Of a stretch of 64,000 nt of DNA, positions 27,116 to 36,573 are shown in pieces. The stretch covers positions 1,904,501 to 1,968,500 of the forward strand of contig NZ_CP078138.1 of NCBI RefSeq assembly GCF_019212185.1, given 5' to 3'. How positions within the stretch are numbered: the first letter of the stretch is position 1; each line of letters starts with the position of its first letter. Below the pieces are notes generated by a model. The model was given only the letters and a program-made list of their open reading frames with translations, had not been told where the DNA came from and did no database searches. A program made the position numbers and the translations under genes. The stretch comes from Pseudomonas fluorescens. GTDB lineage: Bacteria; Pseudomonadota; Gammaproteobacteria; Pseudomonadales; Pseudomonadaceae.

Positions 27116-27574
27116 ATGGTTAACGATATGAATTCCCAGGACGACCAGGCCCTGGCTGATGAGTGGGCTGCCGCGCTGGAAGAAGCCGGTGACGTTGGCC
27201 AGGATGATATCGACGCGCTGCTGGCCGCCGACGCTGCCGGCTCACCGTCCAATCGCCTGCCAATGGAAGAATTCGGCAGTGCGCCGAAGAACAACGGTCC
27301 GGTGACCCTCGACGGTCCCAACTTGGACGTGATCCTCGATATCCCGGTGTCGATCTCGATGGAAGTCGGCAGCACCGATATCAACATCCGCAACCTGCTG
27401 CAGCTCAACCAGGGCTCGGTGATCGAGCTCGATCGCCTGGCCGGCGAGCCGCTCGACGTGCTGGTCAACGGCACACTGATTGCCCACGGCGAAGTGGTGG
27501 TGGTCAACGAAAAGTTCGGCATCCGCCTGACTGACGTGATCAGCCCGAGCGAACGCATCAAGAAGCTGCGCTAA
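27116..27574 (+). CDS. fliN: Motor switch protein FliN
   Basis: 152 residues from the ATG at 27116 (MVNDMNSQDDQALADEWAAAL), chosen because GAGGA (27105-27109) lies 6 bases before it; an ATG 3 bp earlier is less well spaced. An acidic N-terminal extension includes a FliM-like segment (QDDIDALLAAD, residues 24-34). A C-terminal SpoA domain is at about 75-150 (LDVILDIPVSISMEVGST...NEKFGIRLTDVI). Forms the base of the C ring and docks FliH. The stop is directly followed by fliO. Confidence 0.95.
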   Translation: MVNDMNSQDDQALADEWAAALEEAGDVGQDDIDALLAADAAGSPSNRLPMEEFGSAPKNNGPVTLDGPNLDVILDIPVSISMEVGSTDINIRNLLQLNQGSVIELDRLAGEPLDVLVNGTLIAHGEVVVVNEKFGIRLTDVISPSERIKKLR

Positions 27575-28006
27575 GTGAAAAAACTCCTCGGTGTAGTGCT
27601 GGCGCTGCCGTCCGCGGTGATGGCGGCCGAGCCTGTGGCAGCGGTCGCCGCACCTGCTGTCGGCAGCGGCGTGGCCGGTCAGTTGACCCAGTTGGTGTTG
27701 GGTTTGTTGCTGGTGCTGGGGCTGATCTTCCTGCTCGCCTGGCTACTGCGCCGAGTGCAGCAGGCTGGCCCGGCGGGCAAGGGGCAGGTGATTGAGCTGA
27801 TCGGCTCGCGCGCGCTGGGTCCGCGTGATCGGCTGGTGCTGGTGCAGGTCGGCAACGAGCAGGTGCTGCTGGGGTTGACCCCGGGCACCATCACCGCGCT
27901 GCACGTGCTCAAGGAGCCGGTACAGGTGCCGAGCACCGAGCCGGCGACCCCGGAGTTTGCCCAGCGCCTGATGGAGTTGCTGGGTAAAGACAAGGATAAG
28001 AAGTAA
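27575..28006 (+). CDS. fliO: Flagellar export component FliO
   Basis: 143 residues starting at a GTG that abuts the fliN stop codon. N-terminal hydrophobic signal-like segment, then a membrane helix at about 38-58 ([19 protein letters not shown]) and a cytoplasmic domain with '[29 protein letters not shown]', the FliO signature. It helps FliP ring assembly. Its TAA shares a base with the fliP ATG, indicating coupled translation. Confidence 0.92.
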   Translation: MKKLLGVVLALPSAVMAAEPVAAVAAPAVGSGVAGQLTQLVLGLLLVLGLIFLLAWLLRRVQQAGPAGKGQVIELIGSRALGPRDRLVLVQVGNEQVLLGLTPGTITALHVLKEPVQVPSTEPATPEFAQRLMELLGKDKDKK

Positions 28007-28755
28007 TGCCCGTGCGTTTTCTCCTGACGCTTTTGCTGATGCTGACCGCGCCCCTGGCGCTGGCGGCCGACCCGCTGTCAATCCCGGCCATTACCCTCGG
28101 CACCAATGCCGACGGCGCCCAGGAATACTCGGTCAGCCTGCAGATTCTGCTGATCATGACTGCGCTGAGCTTTATCCCGGCGTTCGTCATGCTGATGACC
28201 AGCTTTACCCGGATCATCATCGTCTTCTCGATCCTGCGCCAGGCCCTGGGCCTGCAGCAGACACCGTCGAACCAGATCCTCACCGGCATGGCGCTGTTCC
28301 TGACCCTGTTCATCATGGCGCCAGTGTTCGACCGGGTGAACCAGGACGCACTGCAACCCTACCTGGCAGAGAAATTGACCGCCCAGGACGCAGTGGCCAA
28401 GGCCCAGGTGCCGATCAAGGACTTCATGCTGGCGCAAACCCGCAGCAGCGATCTGGAGTTGTTCATGCGCCTGTCCAAGCGCACCGACATTGCCTCGCCA
28501 GATCAGGCGCCGCTGACTATCCTGGTGCCGGCGTTCGTCACTTCCGAGCTGAAAACCGCGTTCCAGATCGGTTTCATGATCTTCATCCCGTTCCTGATCA
28601 TCGACCTTGTCGTCGCCAGTGTGCTGATGGCGATGGGCATGATGATGCTCTCGCCGCTGATCATTTCGCTGCCGTTCAAGATCATGCTTTTTGTGCTGGT
28701 GGACGGCTGGGCGCTGATCATCGGCACCCTGGCCGGCAGTTTCGGCGGTGTTTAG
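28006..28755 (+). CDS. fliP: Flagellar export gate protein FliP
   Basis: 249 residues. A cleavable signal peptide ([20 protein letters not shown]) is followed by the conserved FliP membrane domain ([23 protein letters not shown]..., and [24 protein letters not shown]). It forms the pore of the type III export gate with FliQ and FliR. It overlaps fliO by 1 bp. Confidence 0.98.
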   Translation: MPVRFLLTLLLMLTAPLALAADPLSIPAITLGTNADGAQEYSVSLQILLIMTALSFIPAFVMLMTSFTRIIIVFSILRQALGLQQTPSNQILTGMALFLTLFIMAPVFDRVNQDALQPYLAEKLTAQDAVAKAQVPIKDFMLAQTRSSDLELFMRLSKRTDIASPDQAPLTILVPAFVTSELKTAFQIGFMIFIPFLIIDLVVASVLMAMGMMMLSPLIISLPFKIMLFVLVDGWALIIGTLAGSFGGV

Positions 28756-28770
28756 CGCGAGTGGCCCGAT

Positions 28771-29040
28771 ATGACGCCTGAAGTAGCAGTCGACCTGTTT
28801 CGTGAAGCGCTTTGGCTGACCACTGTCATGGTCGCTGTGCTGGTGGTGCCGAGCCTGTTGGTGGGGCTGTTGGTGGCAATGTTCCAGGCCGCCACCCAGA
28901 TCAACGAACAAACCCTGAGTTTCCTGCCGCGCCTGCTGGTGATGCTGGTAACCCTGATCGTCGCCGGCCCGTGGCTGGTGCAAACCTTCATGGAATACAT
29001 CCTGCGCCTGTACGGCAGTATTCCGCAGTTGATCGGCTGA
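28771..29040 (+). CDS. fliQ: Flagellar export gate protein FliQ
   Basis: 89 residues with two membrane helices (about 16-42 and 50-75), FliQ size and sequence (MTPEVAVDLFREALWLT...QATTQINEQTLSFLPRL pattern). Accessory component of the export gate. It ends 3 bp before fliR. Confidence 0.97.
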   Translation: MTPEVAVDLFREALWLTTVMVAVLVVPSLLVGLLVAMFQAATQINEQTLSFLPRLLVMLVTLIVAGPWLVQTFMEYILRLYGSIPQLIG

Positions 29041-29043
29041 GCC

Positions 29044-29826
29044 ATGTCGCTGCTGGCGCTGACCGACGCGCAGATCAGTACCTGGGTCGCCAGCTTCATG
29101 CTGCCGCTGTTTCGGGTCGGCGCCGTGCTGATGACCATGCCGATCTTCGGTACCAGTCTGGTGCCCACGCGGATCCGCCTGTATTTCGCCTTGGCCATTA
29201 CCGTAGTGATCACGCCCAATCTGCCGCCGATGCCCACGGTCAACGCACTGGACCTCAGTGGCCTGCTGTTGATCGCCGAGCAGGTGCTGATTGGCGGATT
29301 GCTGGGCTTCTCCCTGCAGCTGTTTTTCCAGGCGTTCGTGGTCGCCGGGCAGATTATTTCGATCCAGATGGGCATGGGTTTCGCCTCAATGGTCGACCCG
29401 ACCAACGGTGTCTCGGCGGCGGTGATCGGGCAGTTCCTGACCATGCTGGTGACCTTGCTGTTTCTCGGCATGAACGGTCATCTGGTGGTGTTTGAGGTGC
29501 TGACCGAGAGTTTCACCACCTTGCCGGTGGGCAGCGCGATGCTGGTCAATCACTTCTGGGACGTGGCCAACAAACTTGGCTGGGTATTGGGCGCGGCGAT
29601 GTTGCTGGTGCTGCCGGCGATCACCGCGCTGCTGGTGGTCAACATTGCCTTCGGCATCATGACCCGCGCGGCGCCGCAGCTGAACATCTTTTCCATCGGC
29701 TTCCCGCTGACCCTGGTGCTGGGCCTGGTGATTTTCTGGGTCAGTCTCGGCGATATTCTCAATCAGTATCAACCGCTGGCCACCGAGGCCTTGCAGTTGC
29801 TGCGTGATCTGGCACAGGCGCGCTGA
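29044..29826 (+). CDS. fliR: Flagellar export gate protein FliR
   Basis: 260 residues with about six hydrophobic segments. Conserved FliR features such as QMGMGFASMVDPTNG and NIFSIGFPLTLVLGL are present. One copy sits with FliP and FliQ in the export gate. The stop is 3 bp before flhB. Confidence 0.97.
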   Translation: MSLLALTDAQISTWVASFMLPLFRVGAVLMTMPIFGTSLVPTRIRLYFALAITVVITPNLPPMPTVNALDLSGLLLIAEQVLIGGLLGFSLQLFFQAFVVAGQIISIQMGMGFASMVDPTNGVSAAVIGQFLTMLVTLLFLGMNGHLVVFEVLTESFTTLPVGSAMLVNHFWDVANKLGWVLGAAMLLVLPAITALLVVNIAFGIMTRAAPQLNIFSIGFPLTLVLGLVIFWVSLGDILNQYQPLATEALQLLRDLAQAR

Positions 29827-29829
29827 GTC

Positions 29830-30969
29830 ATGGCCGAGAGCGAGAGCGGTCAGGACAAGACCGAAGAACCCACCGAGAAAAAGAAAAAGGACGCCCGCGA
29901 GAAGGGTGAGATTGCCCGTTCCAAGGAGCTCAACACCTTGGCAGTGATGCTCGCCGGAGCAGGGGGCTTGCTGATCTATGGCGGTGGTCTGGCGCAGGAT
30001 TTACTCGAAGTCATGCGCCTGAATTTCTCCCTGCCCCGCGAAGTGCTGCTCAGCCCCGGTGCCATGGGCCAGTACCTGCTGCACTCGGGCAAGATCGCGA
30101 TCATCGCCGTGCAGCCGGTGCTCATCACCTTGCTCCTGGCCGCGTTGATCGGCCCGATTTCCCTGGGGGGCTGGTTGTTCGCCGGCAGCAGCCTGGCGCC
30201 CAAATTCAGCCGGATGAACCCGGCCAACGGCATCAAGCGCATGTTCTCCTCGACGGCGGTGATCGAGCTGCTCAAGGCGCTGGCCAAGTTTCTGTTGATT
30301 CTGTTTGTGGCGCTAACGGTGCTCAAGTCGGACATCGACGACCTGCTGCGCATCGCCCATGAACCACTGGAGCAGGCGATTATTCACAGCGTCCAGTTGG
30401 TGGGCTGGAGCACCCTGTGGATGGCCTGCGGGCTGATCCTGATCGCGGCGGTGGACGTGCCGGTGCAGCTGTACCAGAGCCACAAAAAGCTGATGATGAC
30501 CAAGCAGGAAATTCGCGACGAGCACAAGGACCAGGAAGGTCGCCCCGAGGTCAAACAGCGCATCCGCCAGCTGCAGCGCGAGATGTCCCAGCGGCGGATG
30601 ATGGCCGCCATCCCCGACGCCGACGTGGTCATCACCAACCCGACCCACTATGCAGTGGCGCTCAAATACGATCCGGACAAAGGCGGCGCGCCGATGCTGG
30701 TCGCCAAGGGCAGCGACTTCCTCGCCCTGAAAATCCGCGAAATCGCGGTCAGCAACAATGTGCTGCTGCTCGAATCACCGGCGCTGGCGCGGTCGATCTA
30801 CTACTCCACTGAGTTGGATCAGGAGATTCCAGGTGGGTTGTATCTGGCGGTGGCCCAGGTGCTGGCGTATGTCTACCAGATCCGTCAGTTCCGGGCCGGC
30901 AAAGGCAAGCGGCCGGAGCCGTTCAAGGACGACGTGCCGATTCCGCCGGAGTTGCGGCGCGATTCTTGA
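29830..30969 (+). CDS. flhB: Export switch protein FlhB
   Basis: 379 residues. Basic N-terminus, four membrane segments (about 33-210), then a cytoplasmic domain with the self-cleavage site NPTH at 270-273 (ITNPTHYAVALKYDPD). Cleavage there switches the export machine from hook to filament substrates. A free-standing homologue of the part after this site is encoded at 46093. Followed by REP sequences, then flhA. Confidence 0.98.
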   Translation: MAESESGQDKTEEPTEKKKKDAREKGEIARSKELNTLAVMLAGAGGLLIYGGGLAQDLLEVMRLNFSLPREVLLSPGAMGQYLLHSGKIAIIAVQPVLITLLLAALIGPISLGGWLFAGSSLAPKFSRMNPANGIKRMFSSTAVIELLKALAKFLLILFVALTVLKSDIDDLLRIAHEPLEQAIIHSVQLVGWSTLWMACGLILIAAVDVPVQLYQSHKKLMMTKQEIRDEHKDQEGRPEVKQRIRQLQREMSQRRMMAAIPDADVVITNPTHYAVALKYDPDKGGAPMLVAKGSDFLALKIREIAVSNNVLLLESPALARSIYYSTELDQEIPGGLYLAVAQVLAYVYQIRQFRAGKGKRPEPFKDDVPIPPELRRDS

Positions 30970-30982
30970 GCTGAAGGTGGAC

Positions 30983-31128
30983 TTTGTAGGCGCTGGCTTG
31001 CCAGCGAATGGAGCGACGCGGTCCATCAGATCTGTCGCCTTCACCGGCAAGTCGGCTCCCGCAGTGATCGGGGTTGACCGCGAAATCTGTGTTGGACCCA
31101 GAACCTGTGGGAGCGGGCTTGCCCGCGA
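30983..31128. repeat. Cluster of REP elements between flhB and flhA
   Basis: Three REP-like units: TTTGTAGGCGCTGGCTTGCC at 30983-31002, the inverted GGCAAGTCGGCTCCCGCAG at 31046-31064, and a second direct one, CCTGTGGGAGCGGGCTTGCC, at 31104-31123. The first two form a doublet of unequal subtypes. They fill most of the 301-bp gap and may limit read-through from flhB. Confidence 0.78.
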
Positions 31129-31194
31129 AGAGGTCCGCCCAGGCAACACAAATCCTCCCGTGTAACCCCGTCTATTTCCATCCTCTGCAAAAGT

Positions 31195-31210
31195 TGGACA
31201 GCTTTTTGCA
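31195..31210 (+). promoter_or_regulatory. Sigma-54 promoter of flhA
   Basis: TGGACAGCTTTTTGCA: GG and GC exactly 10 bases apart, TTGCA at -12. It lies 60 bp before flhA. flhA is a known RpoN/FleQ target in P. aeruginosa. It should also drive flhF, fleN and fliA in part. Confidence 0.85.
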
Positions 31211-31270
31211 GTAGCCGCTCTGCGCCCGCTTCTGGCGTCAAAAGTTTGCTTCAAGGAACGGGGAATACCG

Positions 31271-33400
31271 GTGGATCGCTCTCAGCTCATCAACAGCGCG
31301 CGCAGTAACGTGGCGGACCTCAGCCGGGGCAATCTGGGCGTGCCGTTGTTGCTGTTGATCATGCTGGCAATGATGATGTTGCCGATCCCGCCGTTCCTGC
31401 TCGATGTGTTTTTCACCTTCAACATCGCCCTGTCGATCGTGGTCCTGCTGGTCTGCGTGTACGCCTTGCGGCCGTTGGATTTCGCGGTGTTCCCGACCAT
31501 TCTGCTGGTGGCCACCTTGCTGCGCCTGGCGCTGAACGTCGCCTCGACCCGGGTGGTGATGCTCCACGGCCAGGATGGGCATGCCGCTGCGGGCAAGGTA
31601 ATCCAGGCCTTTGGCGAGGTGGTGATCGGCGGTAACTACGTGGTGGGTATCGTGGTCTTCGCGATCCTGATGATCATCAACTTCGTGGTAGTGACCAAGG
31701 GCGCCGGGCGGATTTCCGAGGTCAGCGCGCGGTTTACCCTCGATGCCATGCCCGGCAAGCAAATGGCGATCGACGCCGACCTCAACGCCGGCCTGATCGA
31801 CCAGAACCAGGCCAAGTCCCGTCGTTCGGAAGTCGCCCAGGAAGCCGAGTTCTACGGTTCGATGGACGGTGCCAGCAAATTCGTGCGCGGTGACGCCATC
31901 GCCGGCTTGCTGATCCTGTTTATCAACCTGATCGGCGGCATGGCGGTGGGTATTTTCCAGCACGGCATGACCTTCGGCGACGCCGGTAAGGTCTACGCGT
32001 TGCTGACCATCGGTGACGGTTTGGTGGCGCAATTGCCATCACTGCTGTTGTCCACTGCTGCCGCGATCATGGTGACCCGTGCTTCGGGCTCCGAAGACAT
32101 GGGCAAGCAGATCAACCGGCAGATGTTTGCCTCGCCCAAGGCGCTGGCGGTGTCGGCGGCGTTGATGGCGATCATGGGTATTGTCCCGGGCATGCCGCAC
32201 TTCGCATTCCTCAGCATGGCCGCCATCGCCGCCGGCGGTGCCTACCTGTTCTGGAAGAAACAGAACGGCGTCAAGGTCAAGGCGCTGGAAGATGCCAAAC
32301 GCCAGCAGGAACTGCTGCCATCGCCAGCGCGGGCCATGGAAACCAAGGAGCTGGGTTGGGACGACGTCACGCCGATCGACATGATCGGCCTGGAAGTCGG
32401 TTACCGCCTGATCCCGCTGGTGGATCGCAACCAGGGTGGGCAATTGCTGGCGCGGATCAAGGGGGTGCGCAAAAAGCTCTCCCAGGACCTTGGCTTTCTG
32501 ATGCCCACCGTGCATATCCGCGACAACCTCGACCTGGCGCCAAGTGCTTACCGCCTGACCCTGATGGGGGTGATCCTCGCCGAAGCCGAGATCTACCCGG
32601 ACCGCGAACTGGCGATCAACCCGGGGCAGGTGTTCGGTACGCTCAACGGCATTACCGCCAAGGATCCGGCCTTTGGCCTGGAGGCGGTGTGGATTGAGAT
32701 CAGCCAGCGCTCTCAGGCGCAATCGCTGGGCTATACCGTGGTCGATGCCAGTACGGTTGTGGCGACGCACTTGAACCAGATTCTGTACAAGCACTCCAGC
32801 GAATTGATCGGCCACGAAGAAGTCCAGCAACTCATGCAGTTGCTGGCGAAAAGCTCGCCGAAACTGGCGGAAGAGTTGGTGCCAGGGGTGCTGTCGCTGT
32901 CGCAACTGCTCAAGGTGTTGCAGGCGTTGCTGGCGGAGCAGGTGCCGGTGCGCGACATCCGCAGCATTGCCGAGGCCATCGCGAACAATGCTGCCAAGAG
33001 TCAAGATACCGCCGCTTTGGTCGCCGCTGTGCGCGTTGGCCTGTCTCGCGCTATCGTCCAAAGCATTGTAGGCACTGAGTCCGAGCTGCCTGTGATCACC
33101 TTGGAGCCAAGGTTGGAACAAATATTGCTCAATAGTATTCAGAAGGCAGGGCAGGGCGCTGATGAGAGCGTCTTGCTGGAGCCAAGCATGGCCGAGAAGC
33201 TGCAGCGTTCGTTGATCGACGCGGCCCAGCGTCAGGAAATGCAAGGTCACCCGGTGATTCTGTTGGTAGCCAGTCCCGTACGCGCGATGCTTTCGCGCTT
33301 CGGGCGTCTCGCGGTCCCGGGGTTGCACGTGTTGGCGTATCAAGAGATACCCGACAACAAGCAGGTGACCATCGTTGCGACAGTAGGGCCCAACGGCTGA
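31271..33400 (+). CDS. flhA: Flagellar export protein FlhA
   Basis: 709 residues with a GTG start preceded by AAGGAACGGGGAA. About eight membrane helices in the first 330 residues, including the FHIPEP-type motif region (RPLDFAVFPTILLVATLLRLALNV). The C-terminal cytoplasmic domain forms the nonameric docking ring for chaperone-substrate complexes. flhF begins 12 bp after the stop. Confidence 0.97.
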   Translation: MDRSQLINSARSNVADLSRGNLGVPLLLLIMLAMMMLPIPPFLLDVFFTFNIALSIVVLLVCVYALRPLDFAVFPTILLVATLLRLALNVASTRVVMLHGQDGHAAAGKVIQAFGEVVIGGNYVVGIVVFAILMIINFVVVTKGAGRISEVSARFTLDAMPGKQMAIDADLNAGLIDQNQAKSRRSEVAQEAEFYGSMDGASKFVRGDAIAGLLILFINLIGGMAVGIFQHGMTFGDAGKVYALLTIGDGLVAQLPSLLLSTAAAIMVTRASGSEDMGKQINRQMFASPKALAVSAALMAIMGIVPGMPHFAFLSMAAIAAGGAYLFWKKQNGVKVKALEDAKRQQELLPSPARAMETKELGWDDVTPIDMIGLEVGYRLIPLVDRNQGGQLLARIKGVRKKLSQDLGFLMPTVHIRDNLDLAPSAYRLTLMGVILAEAEIYPDRELAINPGQVFGTLNGITAKDPAFGLEAVWIEISQRSQAQSLGYTVVDASTVVATHLNQILYKHSSELIGHEEVQQLMQLLAKSSPKLAEELVPGVLSLSQLLKVLQALLAEQVPVRDIRSIAEAIANNAAKSQDTAALVAAVRVGLSRAIVQSIVGTESELPVITLEPRLEQILLNSIQKAGQGADESVLLEPSMAEKLQRSLIDAAQRQEMQGHPVILLVASPVRAMLSRFGRLAVPGLHVLAYQEIPDNKQVTIVATVGPNG

Positions 33401-33411
33401 GGTAGTGGTTT

Positions 33412-34737
33412 ATGCAAGTTAAGCGTTTTTTCGCCGCCGATATGCGTCAGGCCATGAAGCTGGTTCGTGATGAGCTGGGCGCCGATGCCGCGATCATTGG
33501 CAACCGACGGATCGCCGGCGGTGTCGAGCTGATGGCTGCCCTCGATTACAAACTCTCGGCGCTGGCGCCACGGGTGCCGAACGTCGAGCTCGAAGACGAG
33601 CTGCGCAAGACCCAGTCGCGAATTGTCACCGCCCAGGCCGAACTGAGCCTGCGTGGCGAAGGCGAAGCGGGCGAGCACGCCAGTCGCCAGCTGTTCGCCG
33701 GCTTGCCGTTGACCGCTGCCGAGCCGCTGATCGAGCCAACGCTGTCCGAGCCGCCACGCCCCGCTCCGGCACCCGCCCCGACGGCGAGTATCGATCCGCG
33801 CGCCTACGACGCCATGCGCTCGGAGCTCAATGGCTTGCGCGAACTGCTGGAAGTGCAATTGGGGTCGCTGGCCTGGAATCAACTGCAAGGTCGTCATCCG
33901 CAGCAGGCCAACCTGTGGCGTCGCCTGCAGCGCATCGGCTTGTCCGGTCCGCTGTCCCGTGACCTGCTGGAATTGATCACCGAGATTGCAGACCCACGCC
34001 AGGCCTGGCGCATGCTACTGGCGCACCTGGCGCGGATGATCCAGACCCCTGAGGTCGAGCCGCTGGAAGAGGGTGGGGTGATTGCCATGGTCGGCCCGGC
34101 CGGTATGGGCAAGACCACCACGTTGGCCAAGCTGGCGGCGCGTTACGTGCTCAAGTACGGCTCGCAGAACATTGCCCTGGTGAGCATGGACAGCTACCGC
34201 ATCGGCGCTCAGGAACAACTCAAGACCCTGGGGCGGATTCTCAACGTCTCGGTGACCCACCTGGATCCCGGCCAATCGCTGGCCCAGGCCCTTGAGCCGG
34301 TGCTGCGCAAACGCGTGGTGCTGATCGACACCGCCGGCCTGCAGGCCAGCGACCCGGCGTTGCGCATGCAACTGGAGAGCCTCGCCGGTCGTGGCATCAA
34401 ATCGAAGAATTATCTGGTCCTGGCCACCACCAGCCAGAAGCAGGTGTTGACGGCCGCTTATCACAGTTACAAGCGATGCGGGCTGGCAGGCTGCATCCTG
34501 ACTAAACTGGACGAGACGGCCAACCTGGGCGAAGTATTGAGTCTGGCAATCAGTCATGAGTTGCCGGTCGCCTATCTGACCGATGGACCGCGGATCCCGG
34601 ACGATCTGCACTTGCCGCGCCGGCACCAACTGGTGAGCCGCGCGGTCAGTGTACAAATGCAGGAAGAACCCAGCGAAGAAGCCATGGCTGATATGTTCGC
34701 TGACCTCTACCACAGTCCGACCAAACGGGTTGGCTGA
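33412..34737 (+). CDS. flhF: SRP-type GTPase FlhF (polar placement of flagella)
   Basis: 441 residues. A basic N-terminal domain (QVKRFFAADMRQAMKLVRDELGADA) is followed by a proline-rich linker (about 110-130) and an NG GTPase domain (about 200-435) with P-loop GPAGMGKT (228-235), DTAGLQ and LTKLDET. FlhF recruits the first basal-body components to the old pole. FleN, encoded next, counts flagella and opposes it. Confidence 0.97.
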   Translation: MQVKRFFAADMRQAMKLVRDELGADAAIIGNRRIAGGVELMAALDYKLSALAPRVPNVELEDELRKTQSRIVTAQAELSLRGEGEAGEHASRQLFAGLPLTAAEPLIEPTLSEPPRPAPAPAPTASIDPRAYDAMRSELNGLRELLEVQLGSLAWNQLQGRHPQQANLWRRLQRIGLSGPLSRDLLELITEIADPRQAWRMLLAHLARMIQTPEVEPLEEGGVIAMVGPAGMGKTTTLAKLAARYVLKYGSQNIALVSMDSYRIGAQEQLKTLGRILNVSVTHLDPGQSLAQALEPVLRKRVVLIDTAGLQASDPALRMQLESLAGRGIKSKNYLVLATTSQKQVLTAAYHSYKRCGLAGCILTKLDETANLGEVLSLAISHELPVAYLTDGPRIPDDLHLPRRHQLVSRAVSVQMQEEPSEEAMADMFADLYHSPTKRVG

Positions 34738-34788
34738 GGTATTAATGACTAGATTTGTATCTACATCGATGGCCTGCCATGCATTGTT

Positions 34789-34800
34789 CGTTCGCGAACG
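34789..34800. promoter_or_regulatory. Perfect palindrome between flhF and fleN
   Basis: CGTTCGCGAACG is a 12-bp perfect palindrome, 52 bp before the fleN start, in the only gap (114 bp) of the otherwise compact flhA-flhF-fleN-fliA block. It could be an operator. I cannot name its protein. Confidence 0.35.
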
Positions 34801-34851
34801 CGCAGCCAGTCATGTAGCCCGCGTCTAAGCAAGACAAGGTAAAGAAAGCAC

Positions 34852-35682
34852 ATGGGCAGCATGCATCCCGTACAGGTGATCGCGGTGACCGGCGGCAAGG
34901 GTGGCGTCGGTAAGACTAACGTTTCAGTGAACTTGTCCCTGGCTCTGGCAGAGCTCGGCCGGCGCGTCATGCTGCTGGACGCCGACCTGGGGCTGGCGAA
35001 CGTCGACGTCCTCCTGGGACTGACGCCCAAGCGCACCCTGGCCGATGTGATCGAGGGCCGCTGCGAACTGCGCGATGTATTGCTGCAGGGGCCGGGCGGG
35101 ATTCGCATCGTGCCGGCCGCTTCCGGCACCCAGAGCATGGTGCACCTGAGCCCGGCGCAGCACGCGGGCCTGATCCAGGCTTTCAGCGACATCGGCGATA
35201 ACCTCGACGTGTTGGTGATCGACACCGCCGCCGGCATCGGCGAATCGGTGGTCAGCTTCGTGCGCGCGGCCCAGGAAGTGTTGCTGGTGGTCTGCGACGA
35301 ACCGACCTCGATCACCGACGCCTACGCCCTGATCAAACTGCTCAACCGCGACTACGGGATGAATCGTTTCCGCGTGCTGGCCAACATGGCGCAGAGCCCG
35401 CAGGAGGGCCGCAACCTGTTCGCCAAGTTGACCAAGGTCACGGATCGCTTCCTCGATGTCGCCCTACAATACGTCGGTGCGGTGCCGTACGACGAAAGCG
35501 TGCGTAAGGCCGTACAGAAACAGCGCGCAGTGTACGAGGCGTTCCCGCGCTCCAAGTGCGCCTTGGCCTTCCGGGCCATCGCGCAGAAAGTCGACACTTG
35601 GCCACTGCCCGCCAATCCGCGTGGGCATCTGGAGTTTTTCGTGGAGCGCCTGGTGCAACAGACTGCGGGTCCGGTGCTATGA
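34852..35682 (+). CDS. fleN: Flagellar number regulator FleN (MinD/ParA-type ATPase)
   Basis: 276 residues. Deviant Walker A GGKGGVGKT at 14-22, LLDADLGLANVDVLLG and VIDTAAGI mark the MinD/FlhG family. FleN binds FleQ and lowers its activity, keeping one or few polar flagella, and affects FlhF. Start ATG follows AAGGTAAAG. The ATG of fliA overlaps its TGA by 4 bp. Confidence 0.97.
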   Translation: MGSMHPVQVIAVTGGKGGVGKTNVSVNLSLALAELGRRVMLLDADLGLANVDVLLGLTPKRTLADVIEGRCELRDVLLQGPGGIRIVPAASGTQSMVHLSPAQHAGLIQAFSDIGDNLDVLVIDTAAGIGESVVSFVRAAQEVLLVVCDEPTSITDAYALIKLLNRDYGMNRFRVLANMAQSPQEGRNLFAKLTKVTDRFLDVALQYVGAVPYDESVRKAVQKQRAVYEAFPRSKCALAFRAIAQKVDTWPLPANPRGHLEFFVERLVQQTAGPVL

Positions 35683-36419
35683 CCGCGAGCGGTTACAACC
35701 TGTACAAGCAGTCGGCGCGTGACGCGCAGTACGAGCTGATCGAGCGTTACGCGCCACTGGTAAAACGTATTGCCTACCACCTTCTGGCGCGTTTGCCGGC
35801 CAGCGTTCAGGTCGAGGATCTGATTCAGGCGGGGATGATTGGCTTGCTGGAAGTGTCGACCAAATACGACGCCAGCAAGGGTGCAAGTTTCGAGACCTAT
35901 GCCGGGATTCGTATTCGGGGCGCGATGCTCGACGAAGTCCGCAAAGGGGACTGGGCGCCACGCTCGGTCCACCGCAATACCCGTATGGTCAGTGATGCGA
36001 TTCGCACAATTGAAGCTAAAACCGGACGTGACGCTAAAGATCACGAGGTTGCGGCCGAACTCCAATTGAGTCTCGATGATTACTACGGGATTTTGAATGA
36101 CACCTTGGGCAGTCGCCTGTTCAGCTTCGACGACCTGTTGCAGGACGGCGAGCATGAAGGGCTGCATGAGGATGGCGCGAGTGCTCATCAAGAGCCGTCG
36201 CGCGACCTGGAAGACGAGCGCTTCCAGGCAGCGCTGGCGGACGCGATTGCCAATTTGCCGGAGCGTGAGCGACTGGTGTTGGCGCTGTACTACGACGAAG
36301 AGCTGAACCTCAAGGAAATCGGCGAGGTACTGGGGGTCAGTGAATCGCGGGTCAGCCAGTTACACAGCCAGTGCGCGGCCCGTTTGCGGGGGCGTTTGGG
36401 AGAGTGGCGAGCGCGCTGA
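35679..36419 (+). CDS. fliA: Flagellar sigma factor FliA (sigma-28)
   Basis: 246 residues from the ATG at 35679, which overlaps fleN by 4 bp; the start MTASGYNLYKQSARDAQYE is family-typical. Sigma regions 2 (EDLIQAGMIGLLEVSTKYD, TYAGIRIRGAMLDEVRKGDW), 3 and 4 (LNLKEIGEVLGVSESRVSQLHSQ) are all present. It directs class IV genes such as fliC and is held by the anti-sigma factor FlgM, which is outside the window. Confidence 0.98.
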   Translation: MTASGYNLYKQSARDAQYELIERYAPLVKRIAYHLLARLPASVQVEDLIQAGMIGLLEVSTKYDASKGASFETYAGIRIRGAMLDEVRKGDWAPRSVHRNTRMVSDAIRTIEAKTGRDAKDHEVAAELQLSLDDYYGILNDTLGSRLFSFDDLLQDGEHEGLHEDGASAHQEPSRDLEDERFQAALADAIANLPERERLVLALYYDEELNLKEIGEVLGVSESRVSQLHSQCAARLRGRLGEWRAR

Positions 36420-36573
36420 CAGCAGTGTGGGGACACTGCGTACGACAGCGGGGCGGCGAGAGGCCGGTCCGTTGCTCATCCGTTGTGCTCCATGACGAAG
36501 TCGAGTGCTCTGCCTGATTGATTGAATGGCGTGCCCAGGTGCTGGGCGCGTTTAAGACTGCTTGGAGGTCGAA

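Noticed and set aside
31234..31252. TGGCGT...TTTGC just before flhA as a sigma-54 site
   Set aside because: GG to GC spacing is 12 rather than 10; the element at 31195 fits exactly.
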